From positions 186,001 to 250,000 of the forward strand of contig QLIY01000070.1 in assembly GCA_003260075.1 (NCBI GenBank): DNA of 64,000 nucleotides, read 5' to 3'. Shown here one piece after another: positions 36,801 to 48,399 of this stretch. Both the position numbers and the translations under genes were made by a program. This stretch comes from Phallusia mammillata. Taxonomy: Eukaryota > Chordata > Ascidiacea > Phlebobranchia > Ascidiidae. The notes beneath the pieces are model-generated. The model made no database searches. It saw only the letters and a list, made by a program, of their open reading frames with translations, and was not told the DNA's origin. Numbering within the stretch: position 1 is the first letter of the stretch; each line of letters begins with the position of its first letter.

Positions 36801-39800
36801 AACGTCCCGTTGACGGTTAAGTGAGAAAAGTTGATGACGGTTTAGGCTCACACACTTGCACCAGTTTGTCTAAGATTTTATGTTAGAAGTGGTCATCATT
36901 ATTATCAAACATTTTACCAAATTGCTCATGGTGACCCGTAAAGGATATACTTAAGCAAAACTGTTGTGTATTTCGTCTTTTTACTTCAAACAGAAGGGGA
37001 TGCGAAGGGCGATGGCTACTACTTTGAGAACCACTGCTATAGATGACATATTTTGACAAAAAAATAATAGGTTCTGCAGATATTTCTAAACTTAAACTCC
37101 GCGTTTTTTGTTTAGGAGAGGATCCGCCTCAGATTTAATCACATCGATATGTGTGATCTTCGCTCTTTCGTTCATCCCGGCAAGTTTCGTTCTCTTTCTT
37201 ATCGAGGAGAAAGTAACGAAGGCGAAGCATTTGCAGTTTGTGAGCGGCGTCAATCAGTTTGTCTATTGGATTGCCACTTTCCTCTGGGACTTGGTATGTC
37301 AGCTTATCGCCGCTTTTTTTCTTGTGTGCATTTTAAACTGATACATCAGCGAGGATTGATATGAATAATAACCTTAAACAACTTATTGTGTTGGTAGAAA
37401 TCCACAATAGCTTAAAAACCGTTTGTTGTACGTTTATAAACCTGTGTATAAGAAAAAAAGAACTTTAAACTGTCTTGGACATATAAACAATCTTACAACT
37501 ACATCAATGTGTTTTATACGTACAGCGATTGAAATACATGTACTTTTCTTTTACAGGTGAACTACACACTTCCGGCCTTCATAGTCATTCTCATTTTCCT
37601 TGCCTACCAAACCAAAGCCTACGTTTCAGAGAACAACATTGGTTGCTTGATCTGTCTGCTTCTGTTGTACGGATTCTCCATCACACCCATGATGTATCCA
37701 GCCAGCTTCTACTTTACTGTATGAACAGCAATTGTAAATCGACTTGAATGCTTTATAATGTATTTGTTTTATCAACAGGTACCCAGCACAGCATACGTCG
37801 TTCTGACCTGTATTAATCTATTTATTGGAATCAACGCCAGTATAGCAACATTCGTTCTTGAGGTAAGGAAAGTGATTATGGCTTCTCATTCATAAGTTTT
37901 TTGTCGTTGACAAAAAATAGAGGTCTATAAAAAAAATATATATAAAAATATAGGACTTAGTAGGATTTCGTGTTAACGTTTACTGCTTTTTGTTAGCTCT
38001 TAGACGATCCAGCCTTAACAGACGCCAACTTTTACCTGCAACGTATTTTCCTTATCTTCCCACAATATTGCATGGGGCGTGGTTTGATAGACATGGCGAT
38101 CAATCAGGCTTACACCGACGCTGCAGCTGCATTTGGTAAGTTCCTATCTTTGCGTGTTGCGATTAAACTCCGTAATACCAAATCTGTAACAGGCACTGGT
38201 GGCCGAAGCTGCTTTTTCTAAACATTTGAATCCGTTTTTACGTGTTTTTCTTGGCAGGCATTGATCGCTCCAGAAGTCCTTTCGAGTTTGAATTAGTTGG
38301 AAGAAACCTCATGGCCATGGCAATTGTTGGAACTGTCTCTTTTATTCTCACTGTCCTGATTCAATACAAGTATGAATCAATTTCCATTTTTGTTAAATCA
38401 TAACCTGTTACAAACATTCGCATTTGATCTCTAGGTTTTTCCTCAAGCCCGGGGTGATGAAAGGGCAGAAAGATACTCCAAGAAGCAATGACCCAGACGA
38501 CGAAGATGTGAGGATGGAAAGGGAGCGAATTGTCAAAGGTCTATGTGATGATATCCTGCAAGTGAAAAGCCTGACCAAGATCTACAAGGGACAAGCAAAC
38601 GGAAAACCTCTTGTTGCTGTTGATAGGTTCGACTTTTGGTAGCTCTTCTGTGTAATTACCAGATTGAAGATGACAAATGACCCTTTTGTACACGTTTCGT
38701 GCAACCCCACTGTGTGACACGAAACAAAAAATGTTTCCCTTTCGTGTCCAGCTAACCCTTTTGTTCTTAATCGTGACCAAATTAATACATTCCACATTTT
38801 TGGTCAATCACGTGTACCTAAGAAACACACAAATCTAATTTCTTCGCCACACACGACTAACCTGTGTTAAATGCTTACAAAATAAAACAATTAATGTTTG
38901 CGAATTTTGTTGTCAAAACATATGCCAGAAACTGATCGTATGACAGTAGGGAGCCAATTTTGTTACCCAACTAGCGTTTGTGTTTTTATTCTTTAGTATG
39001 CATGTTGGTGTGCCAGAGGGCGAATGCTTCGGTTTGCTCGGTGTAAACGGCGCCGGGAAAACAACTACATTCAAGATGTTGACCGGTGATACACCGCCAA
39101 GCTCGGGTGATGCATCTATTATGAACCAAAGCATCCTCAGCAACATGCGGGATGTACAACAAAATACTGGATACTGCCCACAATTTGAAGCTCTTAATAG
39201 CCTGCTTACCGGTACGTTTTTTATCTTTCAAAACTGTTGTTTGAGTCAAAACTGAATAGAGTGACTTTTCTTTAAAACGAAACAATTTAAAGCCTTTCAG
39301 CTGATTATTTGCAATGTGATGTTTTGCCTAAATCGGTTCTTTAAGAGAGTTTTTAGGAGTCCTATGTCTATGTTATTAGGTCGCGAGCATTTGGAGTTCT
39401 ACGCCAAACTTCGCGGAGTTCCATCTGAAGACATTGCAAGAGTGGCAAGCTGGGGAATAGACAAGTTCGGACTGAAGTTGTACGCTGAAAAATGCGCGGG
39501 AACATACAGTGGTGGAAATAAACGAAAACTTTCGGCTGCCATCGCCTTCATTGGATGTCCACCTGTTGTCTTCCTGGTAAGTTTATCTATTGTTGTTTAT
39601 TTTACGGTTTTGTGTCAAGTAGGTCTTTGTTTAAAGGATGAACCGACAGCCGGTATGGACCCAATGTCGCGTCGATTCCTGTGGACACGCATCGCTGAAG
39701 CTGTCCGTGGAGGGCGCTGTATCGTGCTGACGTCACATAGCATGGAAGAGTGTGAGGCTTTGTGCACAAGATTGGCAATCATGGTGAACGGCCGCTTTAA

Positions 39801-40544
39801 ATGCATCGGCAGTCCTCAGCATTTAAAGAACCGATTCGGAGAAGGTTACACGCTCACTGTGAAGGTCGATGCTCGTTGTGAAGAACCGGAAAATGCCCAA
39901 AAGTTCATTACTGCTTCTTTTCCCACGTCGATATTGAAGGAACACCACAGCAACATGTTACTGGTAAGTGTGAAAAAAAGGCCTAAAATAAGGTCAATTC
40001 CCACACGTTTTCATATTTTCTTGTTTTTCAGTATCAAATCCCTCTGGCTGATGTGAAGTTGTCACATCTCTTTGATATAATGGAAAGTAACAAGCAACAA
40101 TATCACATTGAGGATTATTCTGTGAGCCAAACCACTTTGGACGAGGTAATATAATTTGCAGGAGTCACAACTTTTATTCACGATGACAGATGTAAAGTTG
40201 ATCCAACCTTCTGTTCGCGTTAGTGTAGCCTACTGTTCAAGTTCACAGGCCAACTTAGAAGACTTCACATGGAAATTGTATAAAGTGAACATCTTAAACA
40301 TATCGCAACCAACTATGTCGTAGAAAATTGTAGACTAGTCATAATTTGCAGTTTTGAATATTATTAAAGACGTTGAGTAGTAATCACTTACATTTGCTTG
40401 CAGGTATTTGTAAACTTTGCGAAAATGCAGACGGATGGTCGCGAAGTAGACGCAAGTCCATCTCCAAGTGTAAACCACAGTTACCAAGGTGGTACTAAAT
40501 CGCCAGACGATGTCGAGCTCGTTAAGTTCAGCCCCAATCCATAG
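23733..40544 (+). CDS. ABCA1-like full-size ABC transporter, copy B (complete)
   Basis: Exons: 23733-23795, 24049-24142, 24205-24352, 24542-24681, 24827-24945, 25026-25244, 25309-25512, 25618-25742, 25804-25898, 26028-26200, 26277-26453, 26895-26997, 27119-27230, 27518-27697, 28112-28226, 28360-28467, 28540-28649, 29132-29243, 29609-29790, 29942-30151, 30398-30628, 31383-31597, 32041-32174, 32233-32388, 32744-32885, 32968-33082, 33163-33293, 33555-33665, 34296-34461, 34578-34730, 35345-35487, 35565-35675, 35887-36004, 36137-36299, 36529-36698, 37116-37293, 37557-37718, 37779-37862, 37997-38135, 38258-38369, 38435-38626, 38997-39211, 39380-39576, 39637-39963, 40032-40145, 40404-40544. They sum to 6909 nt (2302 residues; human ABCA1 has 2261). 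The start is supported by the family-typical [13 protein letters not shown] followed by a membrane segment, then [12 protein letters not shown] as in ABCA1. NBD1: Walker A 953-960, LSGG 1050-1053, Walker B D1074. NBD2: Walker A 1987-1994, YSGG 2086-2089, Walker B D2110. VFVNFA lies at 2257-2262. A basic RRRKKR linker patch is in exon 28. Likely ATP-driven lipid export. Confidence 0.95.
24946..25025 (+). other. Probable GC-AG intron in copy B
   Basis: The exon 5/6 junction must give [11 protein letters not shown], as in copy A (VTFFQ-AVGLPV). The only boundary that does so uses donor cag/gcatgt and acceptor ctacag. Copy A uses a normal gtaagc donor at the same place (676). Confidence 0.75.
28815..28824. 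other. 10-G run, probable assembly gap, flanks duplicated
   Basis: About 190 bp (28623-28814) recur after the run (28825-29017), producing a false copy of the end of exon 17 near 28825-28854. Confidence 0.88.
29460..29470. other. 11-G run, probable assembly gap, flanks duplicated
   Basis: About 29262-29459 recurs at about 29471-29668. The left copy contains a truncated exon 19 (29401-29459); the complete exon is 29609-29790. Confidence 0.88.
30398..32174 (+). other. Copy B nucleotide-binding domain 1 (exons 21-23)
   Basis: Same organisation as copy [11 protein letters not shown] in exon 21, LSGGMKRK and ILDEPTAG in exon 22, STHHMDEAD in exon 23. Intron 21 contains the 61-G run at 30826-30886, so its true length is unknown. 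Long stretches are near-identical to copy A, including the first bases of intron 22 (gtgggttactgtg). Confidence 0.93.
30826..30886. other. 61-G run, probable sized assembly gap
   Basis: In copy B intron 21. No duplicated flank seen, unlike the 10-G runs. The long poly-Pro frame on the minus strand here is an artefact. Confidence 0.7.
34837..35235. mobile_element. hAT-like miniature element 3 (copy B intron 30)
   Basis: Ends cagtggttctcaacc and ggttgagaaccactg are inverted, flanked by an exact 8-bp direct repeat, gtttaaac (34829-34836 and 35236-35243). About 400 bp, non-coding; interior contains ggggtccgc motifs near both ends. Confidence 0.88.
38997..39963 (+). other. Copy B nucleotide-binding domain 2 (exons 42-44)
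   Basis: Walker [11 protein letters not shown], signature [10 protein letters not shown], Walker [12 protein letters not shown] (split by the exon 43/44 intron) and H-loop TSHSMEECE are all intact. The intron between exons 43 and 44 is only 60 nt and open in frame, so retention would insert about 20 residues inside Walker B. Confidence 0.93.
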
Positions 40545-40797
40545 ACTGTGAATACAACATTAGCATTGTTTTCTAGGCATAGGTTTTAAATATTGAGCTG
40601 AAATTATATTTTTGATTGTTTTGTATTTTTTCCCATTGTTATGCACCTTAGGATAAATATTGTCAATATGAAATTTATACACACGAGAAAATTTCGGTTG
40701 ATTTCCTGTCATTGTGTATTGCATATTTTACTGAGCCTATTTTTACCAACACAAAAGGCAATGGCATTGTCGCACTTGAGGATTGACGCATCTAGCC

Positions 40798-40910
40798 CAT
40801 ATATTGCATTAAGACACTTGAAAACCCAATTCCTACATATATATTGCATTGAAGCACTTGAAAACTTAATACCTACATATATATATTGCATTGAACTCAT
40901 TTTGCACTTC
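40798..40910 (+). repeat. Tandem repeat in copy B 3' UTR (about 3 units)
   Basis: Roughly 40-bp units containing catatatattgcatt followed by acttgaaaac recur about three times. Unit boundaries are approximate and the last unit is partial. Confidence 0.7.
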
Positions 40911-41106
40911 AAAGTTCTTATGTCGTGATTATTAAAATGATTTAGCGGAAGGTTCTTAGGAAGCAACTTAAGCCTATTGTCTGAAATACCTCTAATCAAC
41001 ATTTTGTTGTTCCAGTGCTTATTTGACATGGATGCACTTTTTAGAGTTGTGTAAATAGTTATTTTAAAATATGTTGTAATACGTTTTTTTGTGTTGCCCG
41101 CGTTTA

Positions 41107-41112
41107 AATAAA
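41107..41112 (+). promoter_or_regulatory. Candidate polyadenylation signal AATAAA for copy B
   Basis: AATAAA about 560 bp after the copy B stop codon, followed within 40 bp by a TG-rich stretch (tgatgactgttcttgtg). It is the clearest signal before the next gene. Confidence 0.55.
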
Positions 41113-42040
41113 ACATGTTCATATTGTACTGATGACTGTTCTTGTGCAAGTAAATCAAGTTCAGGGCTTTTATTTACTACACCAAAGATAACGCAATACC
41201 TGAAACAAACTGAAAACTATAATAAATAACAAATTATTTAATCTTTGACAGAAATACATGAAAGAACTAGACATAGGCGCAGATAAAGGCACAGCAACCC
41301 TTGTGGTAGCTCCAAAGCAAAAGTGGAATAACCCTGCAAAGTAGAACAAACGTTTTTCCGAATAAACTCCAAAAATTGTGCAGTGGTACAACTAGTTTCA
41401 GGACACAAAAAATAAATTAGTACGCTTAACAAAGACTCTCTTTTTAAAATACCGTTACATTGGACGCTGGTGGTGCGGATTTTCGTCATCGATTATTCAA
41501 CCAATTACTTGCGTCGTGGTGTGGAACCGGTAAATTCAAGAAAGAATTGCTATTGTTTGTTTCTTTACTTTTACTTCAAGGTTGCGTTTAGCTCAGTTTC
41601 ACGTAGGAACGTTCCTGACTTACGTTCCATTATTTTTAAATGAAATGATTTGCTTCACCTAAACTTTTGAACTGAACCTATTGGCGAAAGATTTTCACGA
41701 AAGTTAAATTTAAAGGTAGGTGCAATTAAACGTTATTTACATCTTTGTTGACAGGTTATCGCAGACGGGCAGACCCATTATTCGTTTTATTGAAATGTGT
41801 TAATATGCTATTCGTTATGTACAGGCAGTTACAAATTCTAGCAAACCTCTTATTTGCATTGTGTAAAAAGTTTAAATTGATAATTAACAATTTTATGTTA
41901 AAAATAATTGCATAACAGTGGATTTATTTTCAGGATAATGGTGTTACATTTTGTGTCCACTGCTGGCCACATCATGTAAAAAACAACCACATTACATAGA
42001 CAACTGTTAAGTGTGTTATGAATTTATTTTAATTTATTTC

Positions 42041-42042
42041 AG
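42041..42042 (+). promoter_or_regulatory. Strong splice acceptor just upstream of SPATA6 ATG
   Basis: A polypyrimidine-rich tract ending in tttatttcag lies 38 nt before the ATG. It could end a 5' UTR intron or be a spliced-leader trans-splice site, which is common in ascidians. The sequence does not decide between them. Confidence 0.5.
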
Positions 42043-42079
42043 CTCTTCAAAAAAAAATATAACCTGGACAGTGGACACA

Positions 42080-45000
42080 ATGCCAAGGAAAAAAGCACTT
42101 AAAGTGATAGTGGATATTCATTTCCATGCAGTAAGTTTCTGATTATTGTTACACTATATCAAGTTTCAATATGAATGTTTATGTGCTCAGATTACTTGTC
42201 CAGGAGTTTTTTTGCCTGAACAGCAAGATGTATTTTTAAATGTTGAAGCGCTTGGTCAGCGCAAACGATCAGAATCAACACCTCCAGTGTTTCCTTTTTT
42301 GTTTCATGAAAAGGTAACATTTTGTAGCCTTGTATTTTAACTTAAACTTCGAAATAAGCAAACTTTGGCATCATTTTTAATAGTGGATTTTATTATTATT
42401 TTTAACTGTATTATTGTAGCATCTTCGTGCCAGTCTGCAGAGTATGGCAGTTGCATGCAGGATTTTTGTTTTTAATTTGCAAGACAATTTTTAGGCGTTG
42501 TATGCAGAAGTTTTGCACCAAAGGCATTTAATTGCCCTACCATGACTTCTATCACTTGCTTTGCGCCTGCTATAATGGGTTGGCATGCTGGTCAGGAACT
42601 GCCATGTTGTGTAGACAGGTCTTGGTTGGATAACGTTTTGATGCATCAGATTGAGTGTTACTAGATGTTCTTTATTTTGCAGCTTCGCTTTGAGAAAGTG
42701 TTTAGCCATGCCACAGATCCAGTGCAAGTTGCCTCTGCCTTGTCTGGTGAAACAGTGCGCATCGAACTGGTTCAACTCACTTATCCTGGTATGTTTAGGA
42801 CTGATTTCAAACTGTTGTTTAGGTCAATTTTTTTAACAAATATTGTATTGTTATCTACTTTGTGTCCATTACAGGTGGTGAACTGCTGGCAACATATGAA
42901 GATAATGCACGTGAATTCTTGTTTCCCACACCTCGAATCAGTCCCACTTACCCAGGAGTTGACAGAGAGGTATTGCTCCAAAGGTCCTCAGCCTTTCCAG
43001 GGATCGCACCCAAACTAGAATTTTCTTCACGCACTATTATAAAGGAGGTAATAGAAATATCAAATATATATATTTAAATGTACTTTGACCCAAATGGCTT
43101 TTTACAAAATAGTAACCATTGACAATAAGGTTGTTTGTCTAAGCATCACATTTTTGTAAAAACGTTTTGATGGATTGTAATGTAACTGCCATTGGTTTGG
43201 TTTTAAAGGTGACTTCAATCAGTGGAAGTGGACATTCAAGGAGGAAAAAAGAAAGACCACAATCATCGGAGACTGACTTGTATGGGCACAAGAAAAGCAG
43301 CTACCCTGAATTTAATGTATTCAGATTTTCTTTTATTTGTGTGACAGGGTAATTAAGTAAAAATATGTTTATATTTAGCATTCACCAATTGAAGCCTCCA
43401 CACCACATGTTCAACCTCAGCGTACTTCAATGTCATCATCAACTAAAAAGAAATCCTCAAAACCATCCTACACTCCCTCTTCACGGCAGAGGGTTGGAAG
43501 GTCAAATAGGAGATCTGCAAGTTTGAGTAGAGGTTAGTTTACCTGCAAACTGCAACAACCATTCTATGGGTAGGCAGAGGATGCTGACCACATTTAGATG
43601 ATTCATGTTAAAAACACTGGTCAATTGCACAAAAAGCTTGGGTGCTTTGAATATATGAGTAACCAGAAGCATTACTATTGCATAGAAATATTTGTATTAC
43701 TTAACAAAATTAAAAACCATAAAAAATTACAGCAATCCGGTACATTACCAATACAATGCTCAGTGCTGAATGTAAAAGACTTCAGCCTATCATACCAAAT
43801 GTATAAAGGGATCCATGAGTCTACCAAATATGTATGCCCAAACTAACTTAAAAATGCTTTTAAATGCCACAATGATATGCATGCTGTAATAAGAGTTTAC
43901 AATAATTGTGTTTTGTTTGTACAGAAACAGCACACAAAGGTTACGAACAATCAACAATTGCATCAAGGGCCAGATCTCCATCACCATACACAAGAAGAAG
44001 GATGGCTCAGCTTTCTGTGCAAGATCCATTTGATTCTACAGTCAAGAACAAGCCGTTTAAAACAGAACTGGAAGACAGGCCAGAATTTGTTGTCAGAAAG
44101 GTGGGAAAAAACATTTTACATTATGTCTCAAGTTTGCTACAAACACTTACCAGTAAAGCCAGGTATGTAACAACTGTCCAAAGTGGCATTTGAAGAGAAG
44201 TTGTATTGTGCGTGAGCTTTATTTGTATGATTTTGCACTAGCTTGAATTGACATGCCAAAGGACCAACACACATGCCCAGTTAACATATTTTTGGTGATG
44301 GTGGTTATTACTTGTAATTCAAGTGTGGTCCACAGGCAGCAGAAGACACATTATCACCCAACAAGGCTCCTCCACCCCTACCTCATGTATCACCATCGCC
44401 TGATCGAAGACGCAGAACTCCATCTCCCAGAAACTCAAGCTATTCACCAGGACGTAGAAAACCCACCCGTAAGTATATTTCAGAGCTTGTTAGCTACCAG
44501 AAATTGGCATTTTTTGAATTCTGTTGCTGTAAACTTTAGAGGTTTACTACAAGTTATGGAACAAAATATGTCATCTGTAAATTAACCAATTCTTTCTGTG
44601 ACTTGGCATAAGGTTACATTCATTCAGGTTGATTACAGTGAAAACATACAAACGGCCCAATTCACTTGAATGGAAAACGGTCACCCTTTGTCTGTCCTCC
44701 AAAATGCCATGTTATCTCTGTTTTGATTTAAGTTTGAACAATGAGTGTGACTTCACTACTACTACAGCAAGGCTTCTAAAAACTCTTTGGATTATGGCTG
44801 GAAATTAACTTTCATTGCACATTACTGATTTTGTTTCATTTATGTTTTCTTTTTTAAGCTGGGAAACATCTTTCTGACCATGTTACAAGAGATATTGACA
44901 GTGAAGGTAAACAAAGTTTTGATGCTATTATTTCACTTTCACATACTTGACATTCTTTTCAAACACTGCCAATGTAATTTTTTCAACTTTACCAAAAGTA

Positions 45001-47899
45001 TGTATGGTTTATGTGATCAAACACTCATTTGCACAATTTACACAATATTTGAATATCTTATCAGAAAACTTCCATTGACTGCAATATAAACTGATAAGTA
45101 CACACTGCCTTTGTAGATATATGTTATGTTTGCAAAGTTTTAAGAGCAGAATTAATTTCAAAAACAGAATTAATTGACCCCAATGAGAGTTTAGGTTAGT
45201 GGTTCTCAGCTGGAGGTCTATGGTGATTTTGTGCAACAGGAAAATGTTTGAAAAAATACATTTTGGATCAAAATTTTCAGCCAAAATGCTTGTTATGTAT
45301 ACCTACTTTATCTTCAAAAATGATTAGTCTTTTTTATTTTTAGTGAGTTGTTTGGTGGTTCATGGCCTGAAATGGGTTAAAGAACCACTGGTTTAGTTAA
45401 AGAAAGCCAAAGATATGTTTTTTTCTCTGATAGACAGTTCATCATTGGAAGAACGAGAGAAAATAACTTGGTCTAAACCAAAGGGAAGACAATCTCCATT
45501 TGTTTATAACAATGCTTCTGCAAGGAAACACAGTGCTTTAAAGTCAGCTTACTATAGGCCAATCACATCAGGATGCTACACTGAGAGTATCGCCAAGGAG
45601 AATCGACATTTAAAGGAATATTTGAACCAGCAGGACTGGCAGAGTGATATGGAGATCCATAGATTAAACGCAGAACATACAAGTTGTCCTTATAACATGA
45701 CTTTGTCAAGCAGTCGAAGTGAAAATTCTTATCCAGCTTATCGACAGAGCAGTTTTAGAAAAAAGAAAAATTGTAGCGTTAGATTTGAAAGTGAGTGCTG
45801 CAGACTTATTTAGTTAAGTGAGTGCAAATGTTAGTGTCAGGCATCAAGGTAGCCAAATTAGTACAATACCACAAAAGTAAGTTGAGTCGGCATTCTGGCA
45901 GATCAACAAATAGTCACATGCAAAAATTACAAATGTAAAAAGGCTATTGCTGTCAGGCATAATGTATAAATTAGTATTGCTTTTCCAGCCGTTTCACTAT
46001 AAATAATCGACATCCTATACAAGATGCCTTCATCAGGATAATGGCTTATCTTCACAGACAAATTTTTCAAATGTGGTACTGATAAAGTTAATATGTTTAA
46101 GTCCGTTAGCAGACACACAAAAACCACCAATTTAATTACAGACACAGCTGATCTAATCGACAGCTCATTGCACCAAAGGCCAAGCAGGCCGACTTCTGCA
46201 CAGAGTGCCCCTGAATCAATTTCATACCGCACACCTAGGCGGGATCTGTCATTTTCGAAAGCAGATGATTATGATGAACCTTCTAATGTGAGGTATGTCA
46301 TTGTATGACCAGCAAATCTTTAGGAATGCATACTTTGGTTAGTGCTTCATTGTTTGACACTCGTAGACTTTACCGTTTAGTCACTTATGTGATTCAATAG
46401 CTTGTATTGACATAGGGTGTTTGACATTGGTGCAATTTTCCATAAAGAAGTGCGCCAAGATAGTTCGACTCCCTACTTGTGCTTTACCGTGTAAGCTGGT
46501 GCCAGTCCATTTTCCCATTGCTCAAAATATGCTAAGTAAAAGATATCAAAGTATTACGTATGCAATTCGCTCCTTGTAAAATTAATGAACACTTTGCTTC
46601 CAGAAGAAGCAAGCTTACTCCGGGTTCGATTCTTTTCCGAACTCCTCTGCGAGAACGTTTCGGCACCGACGAGCCGTCGCCCTATGAGAAGATCCGGGAT
46701 CGAGTAAGAGATCTACTCAGGTCGCCTAGAGCCACTCAGATAGTGGTAAGTGGAATTGACCAACGGTACCAGGGTTGGTGTAAACAGGGTCAGATGAGAG
46801 TTATTTGTACAAGCATGGTATTTCCTATGCCGCCGCTTTAAAAATTGCCAAATAATTTTCAGTCTTTGTTTTTCTCCTATTAATTCTTTTCCCAATAATC
46901 CAACAGCGTAATATTTGGGCGTATTTTAATTTCATTGAGGGTTTAGGTTTGTGTAACAAAACATTTGGTCCTGACTGAACAGAATTACCTTATTACTTAA
47001 GCTGATGGCTTATTGTTTGTTTGTTTCGCAGGACGATTCGATCAGCGAGGCAAACGAACGTTATTGGGCTCGACGAAGCCGAACTCCATCTCCACGATCA
47101 CCAAGGTATTATTGAGTAAGTTCAAATAAGTGTTGTTTGTAATAAATTTCAGTATCATCAAAAAAGCTTAGGTATCTGACCGCTGCTGCGTTACTTTGCG
47201 GAATTATTCTTTAAAAGCGGTTAAAAGTATTGTATTGCTGCATAAACGATCATGACACGTTGCGCGGTTTGACTTATTCGGGGCCCAACGCACATTAAAG
47301 GCAACTTGGTAAAGTACTTGAACTGCGTCAAACTCATAATGTGATCCTTAGTTGTAATTGAAACCCACTGTTGACAATGTGTGTTGTGGTAGCCCACATT
47401 GGGAATTTTGTTTTATATCGCAGGGAACCATAGAGTCATGTAAATTGTAAGGGATTATGGTCAAGTTTTGCTGGTCAAAGTCCCACTCTCATACAGATGC
47501 CAAAATAAGCCAAACTCACTTCTTGTAGATGCAACGAATGTCGTTATAAAGGTTAAACAGTTTGCTTTCTGCATGTCAGTCAATTTCTGTATTCTGTTAA
47601 GGCAGGTTTATACCTGGATGAAACAGAATCCGACCTGGTTGACAGCGATTGATTGAATAAAGTACAATAGGGCAGTTGCGCGGAGACTCGATAAAACTTT
47701 TTGGTACCACTGGTATAGCATTGCGTTTTAAAGGTTTGCATTGCACAGGTCGTCAGTGACCGTTCGACTGGGCGCTGACAGTTACTGGAACGAACGCGCC
47801 AGCGAATACACCGGTCAGTCACATCGTCGCGTATTCGAACATAGCATGGATAAAATGTACGACGACATTTACCACAACATCAGAAGTTCCGATCCTTGA
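42080..47899 (+). CDS. SPATA6: SPATA6-family protein (spermatogenesis-associated 6 homologue)
   Basis: Exons: 42080-42130, 42191-42313, 42683-42788, 42875-43047, 43209-43316, 43379-43532, 43925-44100, 44336-44468, 44859-44906, 45434-45790, 46142-46292, 46604-46745, 47032-47105, 47749-47899; 1947 nt, 648 residues. The first four exons (about 151 residues) match the conserved SPATA6 N-terminal domain: ITCPGVFLPEQQDVFL, PPVFPFLFHEK, LRFEKVF, and later HPGVDREVL-like YPGVDREVLLQRS and FPGIAPKLEF. Exon 7 has the family motif RSPSPYTRRRMAQL. The rest is Ser/Arg/Pro-rich with many S-P sites and probably disordered. In mammals the protein builds the sperm connecting piece; a ciliary or sperm role here is inferred. 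It is longer than human SPATA6 (about 490 residues), mainly through exon 10. The last exon includes YTGQSHRRVF and DKMYDDIYHNI. Confidence 0.93.
45197..45390. mobile_element. Degenerate hAT-like miniature element 4 (SPATA6 intron 9)
   Basis: Ends tagtggttctcagc and agaaccactg are related to elements 1-3 but eroded. Flanks gtttaggt and gtttagtt are an 8-bp duplication with one mismatch. About 194 bp. Confidence 0.7.
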
Positions 47900-48393
47900 A
47901 GCAGTTTTATATTCAATATAGTCCTACATGTTCCAATTTCGTTTGATCCGCTTTCGGTTTTTTTTATTAGGCATTTTTCTGGGGTTCCAAATTAGCATCG
48001 AATAACGCCTCGGTTTAGTAAAACCTTGGATCTTAAGCCCATCTCAGGACCTTTTCTTTGAGTAAAAAGTATGGATCAATGTGTTTATGTCGTCGAATAT
48101 CTATCCTTCAAGCCTACAATTACTGTGTTACTTAATTTAGTCTTTAGCAACCAAAAGATATATATGTATTGTTCCGTTAGGTGTCACACTTTTGTGCAGT
48201 GACTTGTTACAGAGCACCGCAGGCATTTGGCTTTCGCATCATATTTTATTTTTGTATTCTCAACGCTTGCTCGACCAAAGCTCTTCTATTCGCTGGTTGC
48301 TTCAACAGAATTTTAGCCTGCACGTTGTATATTGTTGCACTAGGTTTTAAAAAGGGTTTTGTTTTATGGTAGCTTTTTAACCCCAGTAATTAA

Positions 48394-48399
48394 AATAAA
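48394..48399 (+). promoter_or_regulatory. Candidate polyadenylation signal for SPATA6 (proximal)
   Basis: AATAAA about 500 bp beyond the SPATA6 stop codon in AT-rich 3' flank. Confidence 0.45.

Larger units (their letters stand above)
40545..42079 (+). other. 3' UTR of copy B and short intergenic region before SPATA6
   Basis: Contains the copy B 3' UTR with a small tandem repeat, a polyadenylation signal, and the 5' flank of the next gene. I see no other gene. Spacing of about 1.5 kb is not operon-like. Confidence 0.7.

Noticed and set aside
37010..37035. Single hAT-like end (gagaaccactg)
   Set aside because: No partner end or target duplication found, so only a possible remnant.
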